From positions 1 through 34,818 of the forward strand of contig SUTT01000021.1 of the NCBI GenBank assembly GCA_015152565.1: DNA of 34,818 bases, in the 5' to 3' direction. A program made the translations under genes and the position numbers. Positions within the stretch are counted from its first letter, which is position 1; every line of letters begins with the position of its first letter. The notes under the pieces are model-generated. The model was not told the DNA's origin and made no database searches. It was given only the letters and a program-made list of their open reading frames with translations. Below are positions 1 through 8,223 of this stretch, one piece after another. This DNA comes from Cyanobacteria bacterium SIG27 (GTDB lineage Bacteria > Cyanobacteriota > Vampirovibrionia > Gastranaerophilales > Gastranaerophilaceae).

Positions 1-125
1 TTTATTCTTCTAAAGTAACTGTAAACCTAGAAGCAAAATCAACAATTGACCCTAACCAATTTTGGAATTCAATGGAATTAATCGCAGTTAACCACAAAGC
101 AATGATTAACTTCCGTGTAAAATAA
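1..125 (+). CDS. C-terminal fragment of an unidentified protein
   Basis: An open frame entering from the left edge (codons start at base 3) runs 40 codons to TAA at 123-125 and ends in INFRVK. It contains one Trp and a mix of polar and hydrophobic residues, with no motif I recognise. A stem-loop with a T-rich tail follows at 168-201, which fits the end of a transcription unit. The bulk of the gene is outside the window, so no function is offered. Confidence 0.6.
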   Translation, partial: YSSKVTVNLEAKSTIDPNQFWNSMELIAVNHKAMINFRVK

Positions 126-167
126 TTAACAGCACTAAAAGAGTAAAATAGAGGAAAATAAATTTAG

Positions 168-201
168 ACCCACACTGTTTAAGATAAAGTGTGGGTTTTG
201 G
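168..201 (+). terminator. Bidirectional rho-independent terminator
   Basis: CCCACACT (169-176) pairs perfectly with AGTGTGGG (188-195) around an 11-nt loop, with A168-T196 extending the stem. On the plus strand it is followed by TTTTGGTTTTCT. It ends the leftmost partial gene. The stem lies partly inside the last codons (HTLS) and stop of the convergent TSCPD gene, so it can also act for that gene. Confidence 0.75.
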
Positions 202-454
202 TTTTCTCTTCTAAATATTTCATTAAGCCTGTAGCCAGTTGATCAGGGCAACTTGTTTTTTTAGCACCACAAGTAATACCTTTTAGTTTTTCAACAACCT
301 CAGATATTTTCATTCCTTTTGTTAATTGCCCAATTCCCGATAAATTTCCTTGGCAACCGCCAACAAATTGAACATTTTGGATAACATCTTCTTCAATATC
401 TATAATAATTTGTTTTGAACAAGTTCCAAATGTGTTATAAATTATTCGCTCCAT
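179..454 (-). CDS. TSCPD domain protein (TIGR03905 family)
   Basis: The protein is 91 aa and matches the small four-cysteine TSCPD family: conserved glycine-rich GGCQGNL region, then CGAKKTSCPDQLA near residues 63-74 containing the family-naming motif. A strong Shine-Dalgarno AAAGGAGGA precedes the ATG. Members are often fused to or found near ribonucleotide reductases, where the domain may bind metal or nucleotide, but the biochemical role is not settled. It is divergent from pgeF with about 47 bp between starts. The 3' end overlaps a terminator stem. Confidence 0.85.
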   Translation of the reverse strand: MERIIYNTFGTCSKQIIIDIEEDVIQNVQFVGGCQGNLSGIGQLTKGMKISEVVEKLKGITCGAKKTSCPDQLATGLMKYLEEKTKTHTLS

Positions 455-486
455 TGATAAATCCTCCTTTTAACGATATTTTACCA

Positions 487-495
487 TGGTATACT
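487..495 (+). promoter_or_regulatory. Extended -10 promoter of pgeF, leaderless
   Basis: TGG-TATACT (487-495) lies 6 nt before the ATG at 502. Transcription starting 7 nt after the hexamer would begin at the A of the start codon. No Shine-Dalgarno sequence precedes the ATG. Confidence 0.6.
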
Positions 496-501
496 TTATT
501 T

Positions 502-1182
502 ATGTTTAAAATTAAAAAAATTGAAAATAAAACCGTTTATTATTCAGATATAATGCCAGTTGAGCATTTTTTTACAACAAGAGAATTAGAAGTTAGCGAA
601 AATGTCGATTTAATTAAAAATTATTTAAATGTTGATTATTTAATTAAACCAACCCAAGTGCACGAAGATAACATTGAAATTGTTGATGATAGATTAGATT
701 ATCCATCGTGCGACGCTTTGATTTTAAATCAATCTAATAAAGCAATATATCTTAATTTTGCAGATTGTACGCCACTTATATTTTATGATGTAAAAAATAA
801 TATTTCAGCAATTTCTCATGCCGGCTGGCGTGGAACTGCGCAAAAAATCGCCGCTAAAACTGTTTTAAAAATGAAAGAAAAATTTAATTCAAATCCAAGT
901 GATATTATTGCTTTAATTGGTCCTTGCATATCATTTAGCGAATTTGAAACATCTTTTGAAGCAATAGAAATGCTTAATAGAACCGTTAACGATAAAACAG
1001 GATTATTTAATGGTCGCAGGGCTGATTTAAAAGGAATAAACAAAAGACAGCTTGAAGAACTTGGTGTTAAAAAAATTGATATTTGCCCTTTTTGCACAGT
1101 TTTAGATAACAATAAATTTTTCTCATATAGAAAAGAAAATAAAACAACTAAAAGGCATAGTGCTGTAATTAAATGTAATTAA
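502..1182 (+). CDS. pgeF: Peptidoglycan editing factor / multicopper polyphenol oxidase family (PgeF/YfiH)
   Basis: The protein is 226 aa from ATG 502, the usual size for the Cu-oxidase_4 (laccase-domain, YfiH/PgeF) family. Family signatures visible are FADCTPLI, then SHAGWRGT (metal-binding His), then LIGPCIS with the Cys, and a C-terminal CPFCT...FFSYR block. In E. coli the homologue removes wrongly incorporated amino acids from peptidoglycan precursors. Relatives have purine nucleoside phosphorylase activity. An open frame extends 29 codons upstream (415) but crosses the promoter and the divergent gene. Start 502 fits the -10 at 490-495 and the start of homology. Its TAA shares TTAA with the stop of convergent yifB. 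Confidence 0.9.
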   Translation: MFKIKKIENKTVYYSDIMPVEHFFTTRELEVSENVDLIKNYLNVDYLIKPTQVHEDNIEIVDDRLDYPSCDALILNQSNKAIYLNFADCTPLIFYDVKNNISAISHAGWRGTAQKIAAKTVLKMKEKFNSNPSDIIALIGPCISFSEFETSFEAIEMLNRTVNDKTGLFNGRRADLKGINKRQLEELGVKKIDICPFCTVLDNNKFFSYRKENKTTKRHSAVIKCN

Positions 1183-2696
1183 AAGCTTCTTAATTGAAGT
1201 GCTTGCGCAACATGAGTTAATTCAATATTTTCTTTGTTGTCAAGGTCAGCTATCGTTCTTGAAATTTTTAATATTCTATCATAAGCTCTTGCAGAAAGAT
1301 TAAATTGATTTATTGCATTTTTTAAAAACTGCTTAGTTGAATCATCAATTGCACAATATTTTTTAATTAATTTTGATGTTAGCTCGCTATTTGTAATAAT
1401 TCCATCATTTTTATATCTTTCAAGCTGAATTTTTCTTGCATTTATTACTCTTTTTCTAATATCAGCTGAACTTTCAGCCTGATTTAAGTTTGATAAAAGT
1501 TCTTCATCTGTTAGTCTTTGAACTTTTAATTGAATATCAATTCTATCTAATAATGGACCAGAAAGACGAGATTTATAGCGATTTATTTGAAATTCGCTAC
1601 AAGTACATTTTTTCTTGTTATCTCCTAAAAATCCACAAGGACAAGGGTTCATTGCCCCAATTAAAATAAAATTAGCAGGATATTGAACACTAGTTTGTGC
1701 TCTTGAAATCGTAACAATGCTATCTTCAATTGGTTGTCTTAAAACTTCAAGCGTTTGTCTTGGAAATTCAACCATCTCATCTAAAAATAAAACGCCTCTG
1801 TGTGCTAAAGTAATTTCCCCTGGTTTTGGATTAGAACCTCCCCCGATTATTCCCACTGCGCTTGCGCTATGATGAGGCGAGCGAAAAGGGCGAGAAGTAA
1901 TCAACGGTTTTTTTCTATCTAATAACCCTGAAATTGAATAAATTTTAGTTAGCTCAATTGCTTCTTTAGTTGTTAATGGCGGTAAAATCGACATAAAAGC
2001 TTTAGATAGCATTGTTTTACCGGAACCTGGAGAACCTGACATTAAAACATTATGAGCGCCAGCGGCTGCAATTTCAAGAGCACGTTTTGCGATACTTTGC
2101 CCTTTAACATGAGAAAAATCAACACTAAAATTGATTTCATCATCGAGATAATCTTCAATATTTTGCTTTAATTTTTTAAGTTCGCAGTTATTATTTAAAT
2201 ATTCAACAATTTGAGATAAATTATCAGCGCCTAAAGTTTCAATGTTTTCAATAAAACTTGCTTCTTGAAGATTTTCATTTGGAATAATAACTCTTTTAAA
2301 ACCAAGTTCTTCTAACCCGCAAACAATAGGTAAAATCCCATTTACTGCACGAAGTGAACCATCAAGTGATAATTCGCCAATAAAAGCTGTTTTATCAAGG
2401 TTTGTTTCTTTAATTGTCCCCTCTTTTAATAAAATTCCTATTGCCATTGCAAGATCATAGCTTGAACCTTCTTTTTTAAGGTCAGCTGGAGCTAAGTTGA
2501 TTACAACTTTTGTTGAAGGAAAAGAATAACCCGAATTTTTAATAGCTAATCTAAGGCGCTCCTTTGCTTCTGAAATTGCAGTATCCGGAAGCCCAATAAT
2601 TGAAACTTGAGGAATTGAATTAATAGTATCAACTTCTATATTTATTTCATAAACATTTAAACCGATGATTGTGGCGCTTTTAGTAGTAATTACCAT
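1179..2696 (-). CDS. comM: YifB/ComM family Mg-chelatase-like AAA+ ATPase
   Basis: The protein is 505 aa, typical for YifB/ComM. It has an N-terminal ChlI-like (ribosomal S5-fold) domain, a Mg-chelatase AAA+ domain with Walker A GSPGSGKT near residue 220, Walker B LFLDEM, and NPCPCG followed by a CTCSE cysteine cluster that is normal for the family. The C-terminal helical domain ends in HVAQALQLRSF. In naturally competent bacteria ComM is a branch-migration helicase in transformation. With comF also in this window, DNA uptake is possible but unproven. The ATG overlaps the upstream TPR gene's stop by one base (TAATG), so translation is probably coupled. Confidence 0.93.
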   Translation of the reverse strand: MVITTKSATIIGLNVYEINIEVDTINSIPQVSIIGLPDTAISEAKERLRLAIKNSGYSFPSTKVVINLAPADLKKEGSSYDLAMAIGILLKEGTIKETNLDKTAFIGELSLDGSLRAVNGILPIVCGLEELGFKRVIIPNENLQEASFIENIETLGADNLSQIVEYLNNNCELKKLKQNIEDYLDDEINFSVDFSHVKGQSIAKRALEIAAAGAHNVLMSGSPGSGKTMLSKAFMSILPPLTTKEAIELTKIYSISGLLDRKKPLITSRPFRSPHHSASAVGIIGGGSNPKPGEITLAHRGVLFLDEMVEFPRQTLEVLRQPIEDSIVTISRAQTSVQYPANFILIGAMNPCPCGFLGDNKKKCTCSEFQINRYKSRLSGPLLDRIDIQLKVQRLTDEELLSNLNQAESSADIRKRVINARKIQLERYKNDGIITNSELTSKLIKKYCAIDDSTKQFLKNAINQFNLSARAYDRILKISRTIADLDNKENIELTHVAQALQLRSF

Positions 2697-4312
2697 TATA
2701 TTTCCTCGTTTATTGCATCAGGAATTAATTTTAAAAGCCTTTTATTTGCAATTTCAAAATTAGGATTTAAACTCAATGATGTTTTATAAAAATATATCGC
2801 TTCTTTTGTTTTACCTGTTGCTTGATTATATAAAGCGCACAAATAATAATAGTAGTAGTTTTTTTCTAATGTAAATGATGCGTTATAAATCAGCGCTTTT
2901 GCAAGTTTATAGTTTTTGTTTTTTAAATGAAGCTCGATTAATTCACCAAGTGCGTTTTCATGTAGCGGATTAATTGATAGTGCTTTTTTTAAGAAATCTT
3001 CTTTTAAAACTGCATTTTTTTGTGCAATGCTTATTGCGCTATTATAATATACACTATATTCATTTTTTGGCATTTTATCTAGCAGTGTTTCAAGTTTTTT
3101 AATTTCTTTTGGTTTTTGCGCATATTGTTTTTGAGCAGTTGAGAGTTTAATTATTGTTTCATAATTTTTCTTATCTTTTTTATATGCTTTTTTATAAGTC
3201 TTAACTGCATACTTATAATCACCATGAAGATATCTAATATCCCCCAAGCCAATTAGGGTATCAATATTATTTTTTTCAATTTTATATGAATTAACAAAAT
3301 AGTTATTTGCTCTTTCGACATTACCAAGCGCAAGCTCAGATTTTGCATAAAGAGAAATAATTTTATCGTTATCTTTATCAAAATTTAAAACATTTTGGCA
3401 ATCTTTCTTTGCTTTTTCAAAATTACCCTCTTTAAAGGTTTTGTTAATTGTATGATATTTTTTATCTTGAATATTACCTGTTGAAGCTGCCAAAATTGCT
3501 TCTTTTTGAAGCTCAATTTCAGTTGAAAAAGCAAGCAAAAGTTTATTTTTTTCTATTTTTTTAATTAACTTTTTAGCTTCTTTAAATTTTTTATCTTTAA
3601 TTAAAATCTCAACTTTAAAAACTTGATAGTTAATATTTGCTGGATTTAAATGAATTGCTTTGTTGATATAGTTCAAAGCTAAATTATATTGTTTTGTTTC
3701 AAGATATGCTCTTGATAAAGTAAAATTAAAAAAGTCATTTTTTGAATGATGATTTTTTTGAATTACAAGCTGAGAAGCAACTTCTGCTGCATTATTGTTA
3801 AAATAAATATCTGCATAATTTTTTGCATAGTTTATTTCGCTTTCAGCATCTAGCAGCACTTTTGGCTTATAACTTGTTTCTAAATCTAAAATATTATCGT
3901 AAAATTGATTTTTATATGTTATTTTTTCAATTGCTTTATTTGCAAGCGAAAAATAACCAATTTCATATAAAACTCGAGATAATGACAAAAGGGAAATATC
4001 ATTATCGATTTTATCAATTAATGCGCTATACTCGTCATAAGCAACTTTAGCGTTTCCTTGGTTAAATTTTGAAGTTATTGAAATAAAATCTTTTCTGATT
4101 TTAGATTTATCATCAATTGCGCTATCATCTTGTTTTGTTTCGTGCGTTAAAAAGCTATCAACAATATTTGCCAAATTAAAATTGCTTGTTGGTTTTGCTT
4201 GTAAAATATTATTTTTTACAGGAATCAAAAGGTTATCATCCTGTCCTAAAGTCGGTTTTAGGATTAAAAAACTAAAAAACAAAGATAAAATTATTTTATT
4301 TTTTATATTCAA
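2696..4312 (-). CDS. Secreted or membrane-anchored TPR-repeat protein
   Basis: The protein is 538 aa. It starts with a signal peptide (NKIILSLFFSFLILKP, probable cleavage after TLG near residue 23), followed by a linker rich in Asp/Ser. A long run of tetratricopeptide repeats then covers about residues 65-535; clear units include YNLALNYINKAIHLNPANINY and AIYFYKTSLSLNPNFEIA. Such proteins are periplasmic or envelope scaffolds for protein complexes. It is the middle gene of a three-gene minus-strand operon: 2 bp after the HD-GYP gene and overlapping yifB by one base. No catalytic domain is visible. The partner is unknown. Confidence 0.85.
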   Translation of the reverse strand: MNIKNKIILSLFFSFLILKPTLGQDDNLLIPVKNNILQAKPTSNFNLANIVDSFLTHETKQDDSAIDDKSKIRKDFISITSKFNQGNAKVAYDEYSALIDKIDNDISLLSLSRVLYEIGYFSLANKAIEKITYKNQFYDNILDLETSYKPKVLLDAESEINYAKNYADIYFNNNAAEVASQLVIQKNHHSKNDFFNFTLSRAYLETKQYNLALNYINKAIHLNPANINYQVFKVEILIKDKKFKEAKKLIKKIEKNKLLLAFSTEIELQKEAILAASTGNIQDKKYHTINKTFKEGNFEKAKKDCQNVLNFDKDNDKIISLYAKSELALGNVERANNYFVNSYKIEKNNIDTLIGLGDIRYLHGDYKYAVKTYKKAYKKDKKNYETIIKLSTAQKQYAQKPKEIKKLETLLDKMPKNEYSVYYNSAISIAQKNAVLKEDFLKKALSINPLHENALGELIELHLKNKNYKLAKALIYNASFTLEKNYYYYYLCALYNQATGKTKEAIYFYKTSLSLNPNFEIANKRLLKLIPDAINEEI

Positions 4313-4314
4313 AA

Positions 4315-6078
4315 TTAACCTTCTGATTTATAGTGATAATATTTATCAAAAGCTTCAATTAAGCTTTTTTGCTTTTGTGTGATGGAATTTTCTTCAATAT
4401 TTAGAATATCATACAATTGGGATAAATTGAACTCTTTTAGCAAAATTTCATCTTGCGAAAAATCGCAAGTGACATCATTTACGATAATTTTTAAAATATC
4501 GTAAGCTGAAATATTCATAAACGCATTAACAATATTTTCATCAAAATGCGTATTTTTGCCCTCTATCATGATAGTTAGGGCGTCTTTAATTTTCATCTTG
4601 TCACGATAGTGTCTTTTAGATGTTATCGCATCAAACACGTCAGAAACCGCTAAAATTCTTCCGCCAAGAGGAATTTGCTCTCCTTTTAAGCCTTTAAAAT
4701 AGCCTGTTCCATCGTATTTTTCATGGTGAGATGAAGCAATGCGAGCAACATCTTTGAAATTGTTTGTAATATAAACTTTAGATAAAATATTGTGAGTTAA
4801 ACGAACGTGTTCTTTAATGTGTTCATATTCTTCCGGGGTTAATTTTCCCTCTTTTTGTAAAACAGAATCTTTAATTCCGATTTTTCCAATGTCATGCAAC
4901 AACGACGCATTTTTAATTATTTCTTTTTCATCTTGTGATAGTTTGCATTTTTCACAAATTAAATTAGCATACAAAGTTACACGCTTAGAATGACCCGATG
5001 TAATTTTATCTCTTGCGTCAATTGAAACTGAAAGAGTATTGATAAAGCTAGAAAAAAGCTTCTTTTGCTCTTCAATTAATTTTTTTTGTTTTGAGAACAA
5101 ATGAGCATTCTCTAAGGCAATTCCAGCACTTGAACCAATTGCAATCAATAAATCTTCGTCTTTTTGGCTAAAATCGCCGTTGAATTTATTTAAAACTTGA
5201 AACACACCAACAATCTGATGGGATAGATTTCTTATTGGCATACAAAGGATGTTTCTTGTTTTATAACCTGTTTGTAAATCTATATCTTTATTAAAATATT
5301 CGCTTTCATAAGCGTTTTTAATATTAACCGTTTCGCCACTCATTGCAACATGACCTGCTAAACCTTTATTTGCGCTAAATCGAATTTCTTGCATTTCAAG
5401 CCCAAGTGCAACTTTGCTCCAAAGCTCGTTATTTTCTTCATCAAGCAAAAATACAGTACATCTATCGGCTTGAAGCGCTTGTTGAATTTGCTGAGCAATG
5501 ATAGTTAATAAACTATCAATGTTTGTTTCGATTGCTATTGTTCTTCCGACTTGTAAAAGCGCCAATAAAGCGTCGTCTTTAATTTCATTTGGGATAAAAG
5601 AAGGTGGCGTTGAAGATATTATTTTCTTTTGATTTTCGTTTTCAATTTTTTGTTTATATTTTAAAATCGCTTCATCGTAGTTATATTCTGATTTTGTTTT
5701 AATATATAAACTTGCTTTAATTAAATTAAGTGCAATATCAATGTTTTTTTCATAATATTCAACCAAACTCATACAAAAAAGGTTGATTTTTTGAGCAACT
5801 AAATCACCGGATGAACTTGCTAAAATTTTAGCATCATTTAAAAGATTTACTGTTTGATAATATCTTGCACCTTGGCGATAGTTATTAATTGCAAGATAAG
5901 ACATTGCAATTGAAACGGTATCAAAACTTTTATGGGCAATTGAAGCTTTGTGAATATTGCTTAATTCTTTATTATTCATAAGCTTATCAGAGCAAACATA
6001 CTCAAAAAAAGAGTTCAAAAGAAACTCTTTCATTTTTAGAAAGTTTTTATCTTCAATATTTTGCAAAATTTTGCTCAT
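4315..6078 (-). CDS. GAF + HD-GYP domain signalling protein, GYP motif altered to GYF
   Basis: The protein is 587 aa. The N-terminal ~150 residues are helical and TPR-like. A GAF domain follows (about 170-330, AIGSSAGIALENAHLFS at its end), then an HD-GYP domain (about 345-520) with SGHSKRVTLYA, LLHDIGKIGI (HD pair) and HHEKYDGTGYFKGLKGEQIPLGGRI written here as separate motifs HHEKYDGTGYF and GLKGEQIP. HD-GYP enzymes hydrolyse cyclic di-GMP, so this is probably a ligand-controlled phosphodiesterase. The Pro of GYP is Phe here, while the metal-ligand His and Asp residues are kept. A short C-terminal extension has no match. First gene of the operon with the TPR protein and yifB. Confidence 0.9.
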   Translation of the reverse strand: MSKILQNIEDKNFLKMKEFLLNSFFEYVCSDKLMNNKELSNIHKASIAHKSFDTVSIAMSYLAINNYRQGARYYQTVNLLNDAKILASSSGDLVAQKINLFCMSLVEYYEKNIDIALNLIKASLYIKTKSEYNYDEAILKYKQKIENENQKKIISSTPPSFIPNEIKDDALLALLQVGRTIAIETNIDSLLTIIAQQIQQALQADRCTVFLLDEENNELWSKVALGLEMQEIRFSANKGLAGHVAMSGETVNIKNAYESEYFNKDIDLQTGYKTRNILCMPIRNLSHQIVGVFQVLNKFNGDFSQKDEDLLIAIGSSAGIALENAHLFSKQKKLIEEQKKLFSSFINTLSVSIDARDKITSGHSKRVTLYANLICEKCKLSQDEKEIIKNASLLHDIGKIGIKDSVLQKEGKLTPEEYEHIKEHVRLTHNILSKVYITNNFKDVARIASSHHEKYDGTGYFKGLKGEQIPLGGRILAVSDVFDAITSKRHYRDKMKIKDALTIMIEGKNTHFDENIVNAFMNISAYDILKIIVNDVTCDFSQDEILLKEFNLSQLYDILNIEENSITQKQKSLIEAFDKYYHYKSEG

Positions 6079-6094
6079 TTTCTATCCCAATAAT

Positions 6095-6123
6095 ATTGTA
6101 AAATCATTATTACACCATGTCAA
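6095..6123 (-). promoter_or_regulatory. Sigma-70 promoter of the HD-GYP operon
   Basis: On the minus strand TTGACA (6118-6123) is followed after exactly 17 nt by TACAAT (6095-6100). The start codon (6078) lies 16 nt beyond the hexamer, so the expected leader is only about 10 nt. Confidence 0.75.
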
Positions 6124-6143
6124 TTTGTAATAATATTTTTAGA

Positions 6144-7256
6144 CTAGACGATATCTTTTGGCGTTAATTCGCAGCACATTTGACAAGATGAGAAAAGTTT
6201 TGAATATTTTAAATTTTTTCTAAAACAGCAATATTTTGTTCCATTGATTATTTCTTTTAAACTTTGCTCTTTTAAATTGCCCATTTTATATGATAAACAA
6301 GGGTAAACATCTCCTGATGGATTAATTATCGTATTTGAATAAGGATATAAACAAGGTTTATAAATTTCATCAATTTTTTTATTAGGGTATTCTAAAAAAA
6401 ATTTTTTAATTAAATCCAACTCTTTTTTATAATCAGAATTATCAAACTTCGGAGAAAAACGAATTTTGGTTTTAGAATATTTTTTCATTTTTTGAATTTC
6501 AAGATAAATTTCTTCAAATTTATCTAAATCAAAATAAAGCTCTATTGGATAATTTGGAACATAAAAATCTTCAACAAATGAGCTAAAAAGTTTTGAATTT
6601 TGTTTTAAATTATTGTTTCTTAAAAAAGAAATTGAAAAATAATCCATTCCTTTGTTTGTACAATATTGATAGAGTTTTAAAATGTCTTCTAGATTATCTT
6701 TTAAAACGATTGTTTTAATATCAACCATTAAATTTGAATGGCGCTTTTTGGTTTGAATTTTTAAATTTTCAAGGTTATCTAAAATCTTATCAAAAATGCC
6801 ATTTTTTCCTCGATTTATGTTGTGATTTTCTCCCCAGCCATCTAAAGAAACACTCAGTAAAAGCATTTTTGATTTTATAAAAGCATCAATTATTTTATCA
6901 TCAATCAAAACCCCATTAGTTACAACGTTAACTTTTCCAAAAGTCTTTTTAGATGTTTCAAATAAAATATCGCAAAAATCAGGACGAATTAACGGCTCTC
7001 CACCAACTAAAGTTACAAAAGAATAAAACGGAATTTGTTTAATAATATCAAACCATTGAGCCGTGTTTAGCTCATTTTTAACTCTGTCTGAACCAACATA
7101 GCAATATGGGCAATTTAGATTGCATAAATGAGTTAATTCAAAAAAATATCTTAATGGAACAATTGCCCTATTTCTTTTTTCCATAAATCGAGAACGATTT
7201 ATCGCCCCATAGGCGTTTCTAACAAAATCAAAAATTTTAGATGGGCTTAAATCCAT
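6144..7256 (-). CDS. Radical SAM protein with SPASM-type C-terminus
   Basis: The protein is 370 aa. The radical SAM cluster motif is C45-NLN-C49-PY-C52 (CX3CX2C), followed by VTLVGGEPLIRPD, the usual GGE motif for SAM binding. The C-terminal part has a SPASM-like cysteine set (CLYPYSNTIINPSGDVYPC, then CQMCC near the end) that would bind auxiliary Fe-S clusters. Families of this shape modify ribosomal peptides or make cofactors (PqqE, MoaA-like, anaerobic sulfatase maturases). No precursor-peptide gene is visible next to it, so the substrate is unknown. A stand-alone gene with its own leaderless promoter, divergent from the nitroreductase. Confidence 0.88.
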   Translation of the reverse strand: MDLSPSKIFDFVRNAYGAINRSRFMEKRNRAIVPLRYFFELTHLCNLNCPYCYVGSDRVKNELNTAQWFDIIKQIPFYSFVTLVGGEPLIRPDFCDILFETSKKTFGKVNVVTNGVLIDDKIIDAFIKSKMLLLSVSLDGWGENHNINRGKNGIFDKILDNLENLKIQTKKRHSNLMVDIKTIVLKDNLEDILKLYQYCTNKGMDYFSISFLRNNNLKQNSKLFSSFVEDFYVPNYPIELYFDLDKFEEIYLEIQKMKKYSKTKIRFSPKFDNSDYKKELDLIKKFFLEYPNKKIDEIYKPCLYPYSNTIINPSGDVYPCLSYKMGNLKEQSLKEIINGTKYCCFRKNLKYSKLFSSCQMCCELTPKDIV

Positions 7257-7263
7257 GGGTTAA

Positions 7264-7269
7264 TTATAC
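7264..7269 (-). promoter_or_regulatory. -10 element TATAAT, leaderless start of the radical SAM gene
   Basis: Consensus TATAAT on the minus strand lies 7 nt before the ATG at 7256, so the predicted transcript begins at the start codon. There is no Shine-Dalgarno sequence. Confidence 0.6.
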
Positions 7270-7292
7270 TCTATTTTTCAGCTAATTAATAT

Positions 7293-7301
7293 GGTATTAT
7301 A
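7293..7301 (+). promoter_or_regulatory. Extended -10 promoter of the ferredoxin-nitroreductase gene
   Basis: TGG-TATTAT (7293-7301) is followed by a 16-17 nt leader carrying Shine-Dalgarno AAAGGAG (7314-7320), then ATG at 7325. This is a normal SD-led gene next to a leaderless one. Confidence 0.55.
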
Positions 7302-7324
7302 AGAAAAATTACAAAGGAGATATT

Positions 7325-8209
7325 ATGAATCACAAATTTAAAGTAGATTATGAAAGATGTATTAAATGTAATCAATGTATTGAAAATTGCCCAACAAAGG
7401 CGTTAGCTCCTGATGATTATAATTCTCCTAAAATGGACAAACCAAAAAACTGCATGGAATGCCAGCACTGTTTAGCAATTTGCCCAACAGCAGCAATTTC
7501 AATCATGGATAAAAACCCTGATAATTCGGCTCCAATTCATCCAATTAACCCTGATGATATGTTGAATTTAATTCAATCAAGAAGAAGTATAAGAAAATAT
7601 AAACAAGAAAACGTCGACAAAAACACAATTCAAAAATTAAAAGACATGTTGAATTATGTTCCAACAGGAAAAAATAATCATTCGCTTTGCTTTTCATTTA
7701 TTGAAGACATAAGGGTTATGGATGATTTTCGCTCTAAAGTGAATGAAACAATTATAAACTTTTTCAATAAAAAACCTGTTAAATTTTTATCTGAAAAATT
7801 TTCAAAATTTATGCACATGAAAAACGCAATTGAAAGCGGAAATGATGTGATTTTTAGAAATGCTCCGCATTTAATTGTTGCTTCAGCTCCGATTAATTCT
7901 TCTTGCCCTAATCAAGATGGAATTATTGCACTATCTTATTTTGAACTTTACGCTAATTCATTGGGTTTAGGAACTTGTTGGTGTGGTTATGCGCATGCAA
8001 TATTAAAAATGTTTCCTGAATTTGTTGAATATCTTCAAGTGCCAAATGGATATCAACCAATTTATGTTATGCTTTTTGGCTATAAAGATATTGAATACAA
8101 AAGAACAACTCAACCAAATGCATATACTTTTAAAACCATTGAAAAACAAGAGCTTGAAGTTGATTTTCTAACAAAAGCAAAAAGAACTTTTTGGAATTTT
8201 ATAAGATAA
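7325..8209 (+). CDS. Ferredoxin-nitroreductase fusion protein
   Basis: The protein is 294 aa. The N-terminus has two 4Fe-4S ferredoxin motifs (C12-IK-C-NQ-C-IEN-C22 and CMECQHCLAICP at about 43-54). The rest is an FMN-dependent nitroreductase-family domain beginning RRSIRKYKQENVD and containing LGTCWCGYAH. This fusion is common in anaerobes and is thought to pass electrons from ferredoxin clusters to FMN for reducing an unidentified substrate. Clear Shine-Dalgarno and promoter. The stop is 14 bp from that of the convergent GNAT-like gene, with no terminator hairpin seen between them. Confidence 0.9.
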   Translation: MNHKFKVDYERCIKCNQCIENCPTKALAPDDYNSPKMDKPKNCMECQHCLAICPTAAISIMDKNPDNSAPIHPINPDDMLNLIQSRRSIRKYKQENVDKNTIQKLKDMLNYVPTGKNNHSLCFSFIEDIRVMDDFRSKVNETIINFFNKKPVKFLSEKFSKFMHMKNAIESGNDVIFRNAPHLIVASAPINSSCPNQDGIIALSYFELYANSLGLGTCWCGYAHAILKMFPEFVEYLQVPNGYQPIYVMLFGYKDIEYKRTTQPNAYTFKTIEKQELEVDFLTKAKRTFWNFIR

Positions 8210-8223
8210 AAAGATAAGATAAA

